Source: Dactylorhiza incarnata
Lineage: Eukaryota; Streptophyta; Magnoliopsida; Asparagales; Orchidaceae
Reading direction: 5' to 3'
Length of the DNA: 64,000 nt
Assembly: GCA_033032865.1 (NCBI GenBank)
Contig: JAWHQI010000228.1
Location: forward strand, 2,580,501 to 2,644,500
Position numbers and translations under genes: made by a program. The notes below the pieces were generated by a model. The model was not told where the DNA came from, did not search any database, and saw nothing but the letters and a program-made list of their open reading frames with translations. Shown here in pieces: positions 12,285 through 22,487 of the stretch (the first letter of the stretch is position 1; each line of letters begins with the position of its first letter).

Positions 12285-13400
12285 CTACTCAGAATCTTCA
12301 AAACCAGCCCCGCTGTTCTCTGGACAGTCTTCTGGAGGTCCTCGTCTCACGGCTTTACCACGTCGAGTCCGCCTCACCGATTGGCATGGCGGTTCTTCGT
12401 CTGGAACTTGCCATTCGGCCTCTTCCTCCGGAGTTGGCTTTAACATCAGACCTTTGACGAGAAACTTCATAAACTTCTGCATTCGACTACGATCCTTCTT
12501 CACTTCTTTTTTGTGCTCCTCAAAGGAATCACGCAGATCATCTATGGACTCCCGTAGTGAACCTCCCCTAGAAATTGTCGGCTCTCTAATCTCAATTCCA
12601 GGATGGCCCTTTTTATGCATCTTCTTCACCTTCATTGAACCCGTATAATATATCTCCGGATAACAATCATCAAAATACGAATCTTGTGCTATCCATCCAT
12701 ACTTCTTATATAATACACGCTGAATTATCGCCCCCATTGGCAGCGTATGAACCTTCACCCATTTTGGATGCTTTAATCTAAACGCATACCGAATCTGGGA
12801 GAGTATGAAGTCCGCCAAATCAAAAGGTTCATTCTCCATAATGAAGTAAGTAATGAGGGTCAACTGAGCCGTGATACTCCTTGTATCTCCACTCTTCAAC
12901 ATGACTGAGTTCCTTAATATATCTTGAACTAAAAAAGCATCCGGAGTGAGTGACGTAACTTCAGTGGTTAGAGTCTTCTTTTGACTCCCATGTAAACTCA
13001 TGTTTACAAGGGTCCAATCTCTATCTTTTCTATAACTCTCCACTATATCCGGCATATTTTCACTCATCAGTAGTCTAAATTCCTCTCTTATATCAACATG
13101 TGTTATTTCCACATGTTGACCCTGGATTCTTGATCTAACTCCCCCATCCAATTCAGTGAAATTTGGGTCTTCCAAATGGTTATAAAATTCTCGAATTTAA
13201 AAGGATGAAAATGCCTCTGGTGTGATTATTGAGAGTATACCTGCATTCGCAAGCCGATCATAGATATGATCGTGCTTCGGCGAATCAAATTCCACATATT
13301 TCGCTACTCCTACTATGGCTTTCTCCACCCCAGGATACACTTGATACGAACTATGCGCATCTACAGAAGTACTTCTTCGCGCTTTAGAACTGGAAGCCAT
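12285..13400 (-). pseudogene. E1 antisense extra gene, one in-frame stop
   Basis: This reads opposite to gag-pol between pol and the 3' LTR. It spans 372 codons in one frame, with a single TAA at 13197-13199. Function is unknown. The protein is clearly homologous to the antisense ORF of E3: both have an N-terminus of MA...SK, then VGV....EFD.P.H.HI, LDGGVRS, VQDILR...MLK.GDT..ITAQL and G.IIQRV, and a basic C-terminus (KFM.......P). The central FY.NL...VR segment reminds me of the plant domain annotated as 'putative plant transposon protein', an impression I could not test. The ATG follows a canonical acceptor (TTTGCAG), and a TATA box lies 640 bp upstream. Extra antisense ORFs are known from several plant LTR retrotransposons. 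Confidence 0.75.
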
Positions 13401-13401
13401 T

Positions 13402-13937
13402 CTGCAAATAACATATAAAAAACATGGATTAAAAATGTGTTGTGCACTGGAACACTGTCGCCCAGGCGACAGTGACTGTCGGAAATTTCCGACAGTACTT
13501 CAGTAAACTTCTCTTGAAATTTTTTTCATAAACTTCCAGATCTACTCAAAATAGTGTTTTATTTCAACATCAAGTCTTTAAAAAAAATTATATAATATTT
13601 TTTTTAAACTCAAATCTACATCTTCTCCATATCCTTACTATTCATCATCTTCAACCTTCTTCCTCAAACAAATCTTGCATTTAAAAAAAAATTATACAAT
13701 GTACAAATGCAACACTTCAACCACAAAAATCATAAAAAACAAAAAAATTTCACCAAGATCCAACAAGATCCCCTTGATTTCCACTAGATCTACATTTTTA
13801 AAACACAAAACTTCCAAGATCTACACCATTCATCAAAGGAAAACTAAAAAACATACATCATTTATCATCTCCCCTTTCTAAAATCAAAAATCTCTAAAAA
13901 AATTTTAGTCAAAACACTTAAAAATGAAAAACCATAC
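13402..13937 (-). other. Predicted 5'-leader intron of the E1 antisense gene
   Basis: The donor reads TAGATCTAAG|GTATGG at 13938/13937 and the acceptor ATTTGCAG at 13402, one base before the ATG. The length is 536 nt, AT-rich. The E3 antisense gene has the same arrangement (518 nt, donor TAGATCTAAG|GTAAAA, acceptor GGCAG|ATG). Shared donor context, length and acceptor position support a real intron. Confidence 0.65.
13454..13496. repeat. E1 palindrome pair in the leader intron
   Basis: The GTCGCCCAGGCGAC-type dyad (13454-13473) is followed by a perfect 22-bp palindrome (13475-13496) centred on GGAAATTTCC. It lies inside the predicted intron close to the acceptor, the same relative place as the E3 palindromes at 31230-31294. 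Confidence 0.9.
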
Positions 13938-14031
13938 CTTAGATCTAGGATCTCGCCGAACTCCGACAGCTTCCTCTCGTTTTTAACTCCAGGAAATGAT
14001 GCACAATAGGGTTTGACTCGGTCCAAAGCCC

Positions 14032-14039
14032 TATTTATA
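14032..14039 (-). promoter_or_regulatory. TATA box of the E1 antisense gene
   Basis: TATAAATA is followed by GGGC on the minus strand. About 95 nt downstream is the predicted leader donor, so a start site near 14005 would give a leader exon of roughly 65 nt. Two CpG palindromes (14047-14087) sit immediately upstream. Confidence 0.55.
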
Positions 14040-14046
14040 ATTTTGG

Positions 14047-14087
14047 CTGTCGCCCAAGCGACAGTGACTGTCGAAAATTTCCGACAG
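14047..14087. repeat. E1 palindrome pair upstream of the antisense TATA box
   Basis: Slightly mutated copies of both dyads (CTGTCGCCCAAGCGACAG and CTGTCGAAAATTTCCGACAG) lie within 10 bp of the TATA box. The mutations (G to A changes) suit methylcytosine decay on the opposite strand. Confidence 0.85.
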
Positions 14088-14109
14088 CTCCCGTTTTGAT
14101 AAAACTTCA

Positions 14110-15384
14110 ATTTTGGGTCCTTTTGATGATTTACAATAGTTATATGTCATTATTAATGCTTCTCCTCATGACTTGATGACAAACCATGTGCTTTTTATTT
14201 TTAAAAAATGACTCTTACATGATTATATGATTTCATTTCCAAGCTATCATCGTATTGACACTCCTACTTAGTTGTTTAGACCATTGGAAATTGTTTTTGC
14301 ATGCCTCTAAGTATGAGAAATTGTTTATATATCATAATGAACTATCACATTCACTTCTTTTGATCAATACGTATGTCTTTTTATTTAATATATACATGGA
14401 TCATATTTGCTTTAACATAATAAAATTGCACTTCATAAATACAACTTTCAACCTTGATTTGTTAGCACAACAAAATATACACCATCTTTTGCGATTCAAG
14501 TGAATTCGGAGATCCTTGGTCAATTACAAAAAAAATTATCAATATCTCAAAATTAAAATATCACAACATCTGTGATCAAAAAAAAGTTTAAAATAAAGAC
14601 AAGGATACTCCACCAAGCACTACTTACCCTCCTGATAAGTCTTAATGAGTATTGTGAGGTTAAGCACCTTGGAAAGAATTATAAAGTGTCTTGTGCAAAA
14701 GAAAAATGGTTTTCTATTCATCTTGTGCTATATCTTCAAAGTCAAAGTTAACTTTATATGCTTATATTATGTTCTACATTTAAATGATCATGTAAATTAA
14801 ATAACTTCATATGTTTGATCTAAGTATCACATGTACAAATCATTATGTTATATAAACATTCATCTCATGAGAATTGGACCGAAAATATTCCATAATTCTA
14901 TACACTATTGTGTCTTTCTATGATACTTTCAAATGACCTTACTCATGTTTAAGTTATTTTTCATTACTTCATATGGCTATACCGTCACTTCATGAGTTTA
15001 TTCATACTATGGCATATTCCTATTATTTCATGGACTTCAATCATTTCCAACAAAATGCTTCCGCTTACTCTTCATTTCTATATCCTATATCCCTTCCCTT
15101 AAAGAACTACTCTTTTATCTAATATTAACTTTTGTTAATACCAAAAGGGGGAGAATTAAAAGTATAAAAAGAAAAATCACAAATCTATTACACCTAAATA
15201 TTCCACCTACATAATACATCATATATTTAGGGGGAGCATATATTTAGGGGGAGCATTCATTTAGGGGGAGCTTTCATCTAAAGTGAGATTATTTATTTTA
15301 AGAGAAATATATCATGTTATTTTTGTGCACACACCAAATGTTAAAATCAACAATCTAAATAGACATGATTTCTTTTTATACGGA
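14110..15384 (+). other. E1 3' noncoding region
   Basis: No credible gene is present. The region holds the conserved hairpin (14613-14672), a second polypurine tract preceded by a small hairpin (CTTTTG-N7-CAAAAG, 15131-15154), and three TTAGGGGGAGC repeats (15225-15271). The remainder is AT-rich sequence with no recognised feature. Confidence 0.7.
14613..14672 (+). other. Conserved 60-nt hairpin (candidate structured RNA), E1 copy
   Basis: The outer stem is CCAAG/CTTGG and the inner stem CCTC/GAGG, around the conserved loop CTGATAAGTCTTAATGAG. Two copies each occur in E2 and E3. In one copy of each pair the inner stem is replaced by CTTTGCAC/GTGCAAAG (E2) or a close variant (E3), a compensatory change. 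Confidence 0.7.
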
Positions 15385-15454
15385 TTTGTTATTATCAAAA
15401 GGGGGAGATTGTTGGAGCATGCTCTTCGCACTCCTCCGGTTTGATAATAACAAA
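15385..15454 (+). promoter_or_regulatory. E1 polypurine tract inside a 15-bp inverted repeat
   Basis: The polypurine tract AAAAGGGGGAG (15397-15407) primes plus-strand DNA synthesis in LTR retrotransposons and lies just before the LTR start at 15410. Perfect 15-bp arms, TTTGTTATTATCAAA (15385-15399) and its reverse complement (15440-15454), enclose it. The loop also holds CTCCTCC, which could pair with the tract. Confidence 0.8.
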
Positions 15455-16693
15455 GTCCCGTTTGTATTTGATTCTATTTTTTATTAATGGTGTGCAGATA
15501 ACAGGTATGAGATGTTCACATTTCTGCTGGAGCTAAATTTGAATATGGGAAATTTCACTGTCGGAAAATTCTGACAGCCGCTGTCGCCCAGGCGACAGCA
15601 GAGAAGTTACAACTACTTCCCTCCACGGCAGCACGACGAAAGGCAGTTTTGAGCTGTCAGAATTCCGACAGCGATGTCGCCCAGGCGACAGCTCGAAGGT
15701 TACAACAACGGCCCACGACACCACCACGACCGGCAGTTTTGCGCTGTCGGAAATCCTACATCGATGTCGCCCAGGCGACAGCTCAGCGGTTACAGCAACT
15801 GCCCGCACGACGGCACTCCAGCGGCAGTTTAGCGCTCTCGGAAAATTCCGATAGTGGATGTCGCCCAGGCGACAGTGATTTTCTATAAATTGACTCCTTG
15901 TGTTCGTGCATTCCAAGCTTTGAGAATTTCAAGTCCCTTCCTGAGTGCATACAAACCAGAGAGCTCCAGAACCTCTTCAACTCCCATTTGTGCAAAGAAG
16001 GATTGAAGATTGAAGACGAGATCGGGCGCGCTTCTACATCAACGATCATCTCGAGGCTTCAACCATCCTTTCAAAGATCTGAAATTCTAGGGAGTTGTTC
16101 TTTTCATATTGTATTTTCATTCACATACTTTTCATTTTGTATTGGTAGAGAAATAGTCGTCTTGCGTGCGGCGTCTAAGTCCTTGCGCGGCTTAGGGGAA
16201 AATCACTTCCTTGTGCGGAGCGTCCAAGTCCTTGCGTGGCTTGGTGGGAAATCGTGGCCTTGTGTGCTACATCTAGATCTTGGGAAGATCTAGAGGATAG
16301 GCTTGGGCTTGGTCTTGGGAGAGACAAGTGATAGCCTTCCGATCCTTGGGAGAAGGATTGGTAAACCAAAATTATTGTATTTTTTATTATCATAATTGTG
16401 CCTTGATCTTAAGCATTGTTAAGATCATTTTTATTGTATGCAAATTTCATGATTAATATAATTATGCTCTTTTCATTAATTGCAAATTTGATTGCTTAAA
16501 TCTTTATCTTAGAAATTTGTGTTGGGTTTAATACAAAAATTGCGTTGGTTTAAAATTATTTATAAGTAACTTTTTAGAAAAGTAAAATCTATTTAAAAAT
16601 TATTAAGTAAAAAATTTATTTTTAAACACACCCTTATTCACACCTCCCCCCCCCCCCCCCCCCCCCCCTCTAAGGGCGTCACACGATCCAACA
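15410..16693 (+). repeat. E1 3' LTR
   Basis: It starts TGTTGGAGCATG directly after the polypurine tract and ends CGATCCAACA. The length is 1,284 bp. It contains four palindrome pairs (15557-15875), a TATA-like CTATAAATTG at about 15885, and near its end TTATTCACACC followed by more than twenty consecutive C residues and CTCTAAGG. A C-tract in this position is shared by every LTR family in the window. The 5' partner is off-window, so identity cannot be estimated. Confidence 0.88.
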
Positions 16694-17560
16694 CACATAT
16701 GGAAGGAGATAGCGCCTGGCAGCAGCCGATAGCGCAGGCGGTAGCGACGCACACAGAAGGCAAGGGAGAATTGTTTCCTCAAATTGAAGATTCTGTCGCG
16801 CAAAACATGTCCTAATTTTGGATAGCGCCAGCGGTAGCGCTAGCGCAGGCGCTAGCGCTAAGTCTATATAATGGACTCCTCTCCTCTCGTTTCAGACACA
16901 TCAGAGAGATATCAGAGAGAGATAGAGTGCTAGAATTCCAGAGGCTATCTTGGCCGAAAGTTGATGTCTACCAAAGTTCTGCAAACTTCTAAAGGAGAAT
17001 CTCATCACGCCGGATCCAAACGAAGTCCGCTTCTGCAATGCTTACTCTACAACGGAACTTTGCCTCGGACATCAGAAGGGAGTTTTTATTTATTTTCATT
17101 TCATATTCTTCTTGTAAATGGTTTGTGAAATCGCCTCGTGTTGGCGACTAGGTCTGGGTAGGACTTAGGGGGAAACTCGCCTCGTGTTGGAGACTAGATC
17201 TAGGCTAGGTCTAGGGGGTTCTTGAGGCCATATCTGGGAAGGGTTGGCTAGAGCGGCTTGAGGCCAAATCCGGGGAGGATAGACTAGGTCCACCGGTTCG
17301 TGGGGAAGCGAGTCGGGATAGACAACAAAAAAGAGTCTATTTCTATTAGCTTTGATGTCTAGCTTCGATAAGAGATCAAGTTTTGTAATCATGCTTCTCA
17401 AGTTAATAAAATCATGTCTTTACATTTACTTCACTTGATATGTCTTGATCTTCTGTAGTTTAATAATCAATGCTTTTTCAAAGTTATTCAAAAAATATCA
17501 CAAGTTTTTAAAAACCCTTATTCACCCCCCCCCCCTCTAAGGCCGCCTACCGATCCAACA
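16694..17560 (+). repeat. E2 5' LTR (lacks first ~210 bp)
   Basis: It aligns with the 3' LTR from 22651 to 23517 with few changes. It contains GCGCTAGCGC-type palindromes (to 16860), a TATA-like CTATATAATGG at 16863, repeated CGCCTCGTGTTGG words, and the terminal C-tract with CTCTAAGG and CCGATCCAACA. The missing left part is predicted to lie left of E1. Confidence 0.9.
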
Positions 17561-17562
17561 AG

Positions 17563-17574
17563 TGGTATCAGAGC
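17563..17574 (+). promoter_or_regulatory. E2 primer-binding site (tRNA-iMet)
   Basis: TGGTATCAGAGC, complementary to the 3' end of plant initiator Met tRNA, lies two bases after the LTR end. This is the normal minus-strand priming site of copia elements. Confidence 0.92.
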
Positions 17575-17611
17575 GAGGTTGTTCCAAATCGGCTTAACAA
17601 CCAGGAATAAT

Positions 17612-19076
17612 TGCGTCTCATGATCTCGCTTCTATTAGTGGGGTAAATTTTTATGAAGAAGAAAAATTTCTTAAACCACCTTTATTCGAAGGGAGAAATT
17701 ATAAAGGGTGGAAATTTGTAATGGAAAAGTTTATTAAAAATTTAGATATCAACGCTTGGGATATAGCAATAACAAGACCAGCAGACGAATCAAATAAACA
17801 AGAGCGTCACCTAAATGCAAAAGCTATGCAATATATTTTTTGTGCTTTATCTCAAGATATTTTCAAATTAATATATTTTTTTTCTAGTGCACACAAAGTA
17901 TGGAAATTTCTTGAAGAAATGTATGATTCTCCTTCTACAGGTATGGAACAAATGCAAGAACAGGAGAATATGCCAGCTTGCACAAGTCTTCAAGAATGCT
18001 CCTCTCATGACGGATCAATGGAGTACACATCAAATGGAAAAGAAGAAGAAGTACTGTCTTCGAAAGAGGAGTGCCAAAAAGATGTAAAAGAAACGATATG
18101 CTCAAATCGTGCCTCTCCCGAAAGCAATGTAAGGAAATCAAATCCCATCTTTTGTATTTCTATTTCTACTTTACAATTGCTACAAATTACAAAGCGCAAA
18201 ATTAAGAAATTAAAAAATGCAAATTACAAATTGCGCTTAGAAAATAAAAATTTAAAAGCAAAAGTTAAAGTAGTATCAAAATCTGATTTATCTAGCTTTA
18301 CTCATGTCACTTCAATTGAAAATACAAAACCTTATCTTGATTATAATGATATTAATGAAAAATGTAAGGAACTTAAAAAAGGAATTATTTTTATAAAAGA
18401 ACAAAATGAAAAATTATGTATAGAAAATTCATCTTTGATAAATGATTGTGCTAAGTGTAAAGAATATAAAATTGAAATTAAATAGATGGATGAAACATTT
18501 GATGAATATAGAAACAACTATCAAGATCATATTGATTCAATTGTTTCCACTCTTAAAAATACCACAATCACTTATAATAAAGCTAGACATAATTTAAAGA
18601 TCAGGAATGATGAATTAAAATCAAAAATCAACTTGCTTATGAATATTGTAAATACAAATTCACAATATCAAACTATATCTAAAAACAAGTTGAATATGAA
18701 TATGAACATCTTAAATAAGTTTAATAATGGGAGTAAAGAACATAAATGATTTGTTAATCTAAATCAAAATCACTATTATTTAAAAAATTATGTATCCCCT
18801 AAAATAAAATCAAATATGCAAAAATTTCCCATGAAAAATGATTTCAAATGTCATCATTATTTTAAGTCTAAGTTTAATGAATATGGAAATTTAATGCAAA
18901 ATTATAATATTAATCCTAAGTATGAGTGGAGACCCAAAATTAAAGATGAAACATTAACTCCACGTGAAAGGGTCCATTCATACTTGTCTCCCCAAAAGCC
19001 ATCTCGCTATATTTGTGTACCCAAAGGAACCATCCCACATGGTCCCCTTTGGATACCTAAAACTCTTATTCATTAG
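17612..19076 (+). pseudogene. E2 gag, broken, no zinc knuckle
   Basis: The N-terminal frame has PPLFEGRNYKGWKF and the UBN2-like AWDIAITRPADES...ALSQDIFK region. A Glu/Lys-rich middle and Asn/Lys-rich coiled-coil segments follow, ending VPKGTIPHGPLWIPKTLIH. Compared with E3, the start codon is lost (ATG changed at the equivalent of MPSHDL). Stops interrupt at 18483 (TAG for Glu) and near 18747 (TGA for Gly). Pieces are 17721-18485, 18486-18749 and 18816-19076. Unlike E1 gag there is no CCHC motif before the IWVPK-like tail. Confidence 0.8.
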
Positions 19077-21337
19077 GTATCATCAATTGCATAAACTAGA
19101 ATCCTTTCAAAATGAAATTTACAAAGTTCTACTTCATGATATGCTTTGATGTCTTTTAATTTTTCTTGTTTTCTTATTTCTTTTGATCTATCATGTCATG
19201 GTCATCCTATACAGTATTAAGAATATGATTTTATCTCTTAAAAGCTCAATATGATTATAAAATCAAATTGATCAAAATTCAAAATTATATTTTATTTTGA
19301 TGACCTATCTTTTATTCTTATATTCATTGCCTCTAAATATCATATATTATCCATATGAATCAAACTCTAAATTTGCTATAAGATATTTCAAATTAAATCC
19401 ACTTATTAGGCTATTATGAGTTTTAACCTTCACCAACAATTGGTTTAGTGAAATAACATGATCTAAAAGAAAATTCAAGATCTAAATAAAAGTTCAACTT
19501 TCAATATGTTTATCTTTGTTTGCAACAAAAAATTATATTGGGTTCACTCCTTAATGTCAAACATGATCTAAACCATCAGTATTGTTCACCTATCAAAAAT
19601 CACACATATATATATATATTCAAAATTCTTAATTAGTTAAAAAGAAAATCACTGAAATGTTTTGAAAGAATTTACCCTCTTAATGAATATTGAATTCACA
19701 AACACCATTATGATCTATTGATGTCCTTTGCTAAAATTCTCTAACATCATAAGTCTTATCAAAATCCTTCTAAAAATAATTATTTCTATCACATTTATGT
19801 GAATTATAATTGATATATTAACTGATGACAATTGATATTATAATGGTTGGTGTATATTATGATTTATTAGACCTTTGAATCATCTTGATATCAAATCAAA
19901 TAGAATCGTCACTCCATTCTAGGTCTATAAGTTGAAACACTATCAAACCTTGGTATAACGTTAATCTCAAACTTATCATATTAACATTGTCGCCTAAAGA
20001 ATATTTGTGTCTATGTATGCCTTTATATGTTTACCAAGATATACAGGCTGAGTATTCTCATTTAGGGCTTATCCATGATATTCTCATGCATGAACATTAT
20101 CACTAAAATCAAGCATATTAGATTTGTTCATTCATGTCTTCTCGTGCTTACATATCCTATCATTTCCAAACTACATTAGTTTGATAAATATAAGCCTTAA
20201 AAATATTAAAATGGAGATATAATAAAATATATCACTTGCAAAATTTATTTGGTAAAGTCATATACAAAATCGCTAATGTTTCATGCAATTTGCACTATAT
20301 AGACATCTCCTAAATTCTGAAATTTCAGCATGAAACTACTGTTTGAACACTTAATCAAGATCAACAAACAAAAATTTCAAAATCATCAAAAATCGTGTAA
20401 TATTTCCCGCGCTAGCGCTAACGCCGGCGCTAGCGCACCTATGTGTTTTTTTGTATTTTTAAAATTTTGAAAAATTTCTAAAAATATTTTAATCTATGTG
20501 TACTATTTATTTCTGCACTTTTGCTTTTATTACATTTTTGAAAAATCAAATAAAAAAAATATAAAAGCCAAATTACAAAAAATATGTTTTGCCTTTTTTC
20601 TTGTTTTTTTTTGTCATTTGTTTAAATTCTATTTCTAAAAGCAAAAATCAATTACAAAAATATAAAACATAAAAAAACCAGTATCAACAATTTTTTTTAT
20701 TGAACTTAACTTTTCTATTTACAGGTATCTTGTGAAAGGGTGATTTGGGCTATCATCCCATCACATCACCTAGTACTGGGCGAACCTCTCACAGGGTACA
20801 CCTCGGGAAGTCCAAGATCAAATTATAAGAGTTCAAACTATAAATTAAAATTATTTCGCGAGAATATCAAAAATACTGTATGGACTTTCTGTGAAAATCA
20901 ATCATGATCTAATCTATTATTTAGAACTTCTACAATGTTGCAATTTATCTTTTCAAACTACTTTGAACATTGCTTTCATCATGCTTTGATATATCTATTA
21001 ATATGTGCATCAATTATATTGAAAGTTGTGTAGAACTATGCGTAGCATGCCTCTATGTATGAGTAAATGTTTTATGTTTGATAATGATCATTATTCACTC
21101 ACTTATTTTGGCATTGTCTACATTTGTGCTTAATCTAGGAATGCTTGTGTATGTTTTGTATTAGTACTATGAATTAAAATTGCACAAGTATCTTACCTAC
21201 ACTCCTTTATTTGCACTTTTAAAAATTAAGAAAAGTGGTTATCTTTCTCCTAAATTATCTTGGTTTGCAAAACAAGTGTATTCGGAGAACTTTGTACAAG
21301 ACAAAAATCATAAAATAAAGTGACAAAGATAACTCCA

Positions 21338-21398
21338 CCAAGCACTACTTGAACCTCCTGATAAGTCTTAATAAGTGTTGTGAGGTTGAGCACCTTGG
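21338..21398 (+). other. Conserved 61-nt hairpin, E2 copy 1
   Basis: Outer stem CCAAG (21338-21342)/CTTGG (21394-21398). Inner stem AACCTC (21352-21357)/GAGGTT (21382-21387). Loop CTGATAAGTCTTAATAAG. Confidence 0.72.
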
Positions 21399-21517
21399 AA
21401 AGAATAGTAAAGTATCTTGTGCAAACCATAACTTTCTTTCAAAATAAACACCACTTCTTCTTAAGTACACCGGATCACAATAAAAATCAATCTTGAAGAA
21501 TAAAACTATGTGATCCC

Positions 21518-21578
21518 CCAAGCACTACTTTGCACCCTGATAAGTCTTAATAAGCATTGTGTGTGCAAAGCACCTTGG
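21518..21578 (+). other. Conserved 61-nt hairpin, E2 copy 2 with switched stem
   Basis: Same outer stem and loop as copy 1 and identical length, but the inner stem is CTTTGCAC (21528-21535)/GTGCAAAG (21563-21570). Both arms changed together relative to copy 1. Confidence 0.72.
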
Positions 21579-22412
21579 TAGTTGAACATTTTTTTTGTGC
21601 ATTGAAGTTTGTGGAAGTAAAATTATTTGTGTTTTATTGTGCTCTTAATTTACATATTACTTGTATTTTTGATTAAAACATATGTTTACTCTACTAAAAA
21701 TACACTTATGTACACATCATTATCTTCCATAGCACTTCTTCTCATGAGTATTGGATCCTAATGCTAACTCTATACTATTCTTTACTTATGAAATGCACTA
21801 GATAACCTAGCATGCTCTCTACAATGTTTAGTATGTTTTGAAACTATGAATTAACATAACATTGTAGTACTATATTTCTGATATCATCATTTCATGCTTG
21901 GTTATCTTATTACTGATTTTAAAATGTTTACAAAACATCTTCTTTATAAAATTAAACTCCTATATTTTTTAATGTCTTACAAAAGATGTTTGCTTGTGTT
22001 TTTATAAGTCTTCCGCAACTTTACATTTACCTTCTATTTGGTTATGCTACAAACTCTGATTTATGACAATATTATGATGAAAATAATTCTAAAACTCCTT
22101 CTCATTTCATTCTCGACAAGCTCGATCATGCCTTTATCCTATTATCAACTTTTTAGTGATGTCTCCTCACCCGCTTTTGCTAATAACAAAAGGGGGAGAA
22201 CTAACATGATAAATATTAATCTGATATAAAACTATAATGCTTAATTAAGATGATAGCTTACATATCAGGAGAGCATTCACTTAGGGGGATCATGTATTTA
22301 GAGGGAGCAATTCTAAATGCTAAAATCAAATTATCCTAAGTCATCACTCTCACACACACACAAATATAGTTTCATCATGCTTATTTATTAATGCTCTGAT
22401 TTATCATTAATG

Positions 22413-22487
22413 GATTTTTTATTATCAAAAGGGGGAGTTTGTTGGAACATGGTCTTCCGCATCTCCTAAGTTTGAGAATAACAAATC
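22413..22487 (+). promoter_or_regulatory. E2 polypurine tract in an inverted repeat
   Basis: CAAAAGGGGGAG lies directly before the LTR. The 17-nt arms at 22413-22429 and 22471-22487 match at 15 positions, the same architecture as in E1. Confidence 0.75.

Larger units (their letters stand above)
8080..16693 (+). mobile_element. Copia element E1 (SIRE-like), 5' part displaced by the CACTA insertion
   Basis: Gag, protease, integrase, reverse transcriptase and RNase H occur in the Ty1/copia order on the plus strand. They are followed by a 3.4-kb region with an antisense extra gene, a polypurine tract at 15397-15407 and a 3' LTR. The 5' LTR and gag N-terminus lie left of the CACTA element, outside the window. 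The long pol-LTR spacer, the extra gene and the repeated CpG palindromes fit the Sirevirus (SIRE/Maximus) lineage, which is an inference. The 3' LTR ends exactly where an E2 LTR resumes mid-sequence, so E1 probably inserted into the E2 5' LTR. Confidence 0.9.
19077..22439 (+). other. E2 3' noncoding region
   Basis: There is no pol and no antisense gene, although the E3 relative carries one in the corresponding interval. The region holds a GCGCTAGCGC palindrome cluster (20409-20436), two conserved hairpins (21338-21398, 21518-21578), a second polypurine tract with its small hairpin (22174-22200), TTAGGGGGA repeats (22265-22310) and the true polypurine tract (22426-22437). The rest is AT-rich and unrecognised. 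Confidence 0.75.

Noticed and set aside
15533..15916. Overlapping ORFs on both strands across the E1 LTR palindromes
   Set aside because: They arise because the repeated CpG palindromes lack stops in several frames. No conserved protein features.
21358..21375. CTGATAAG in the conserved hairpin as a hammerhead ribozyme core
   Set aside because: Hammerheads need CTGATGA plus a GAAA box and a three-way junction. The G is A here, and no GAAA partner or third stem is present.
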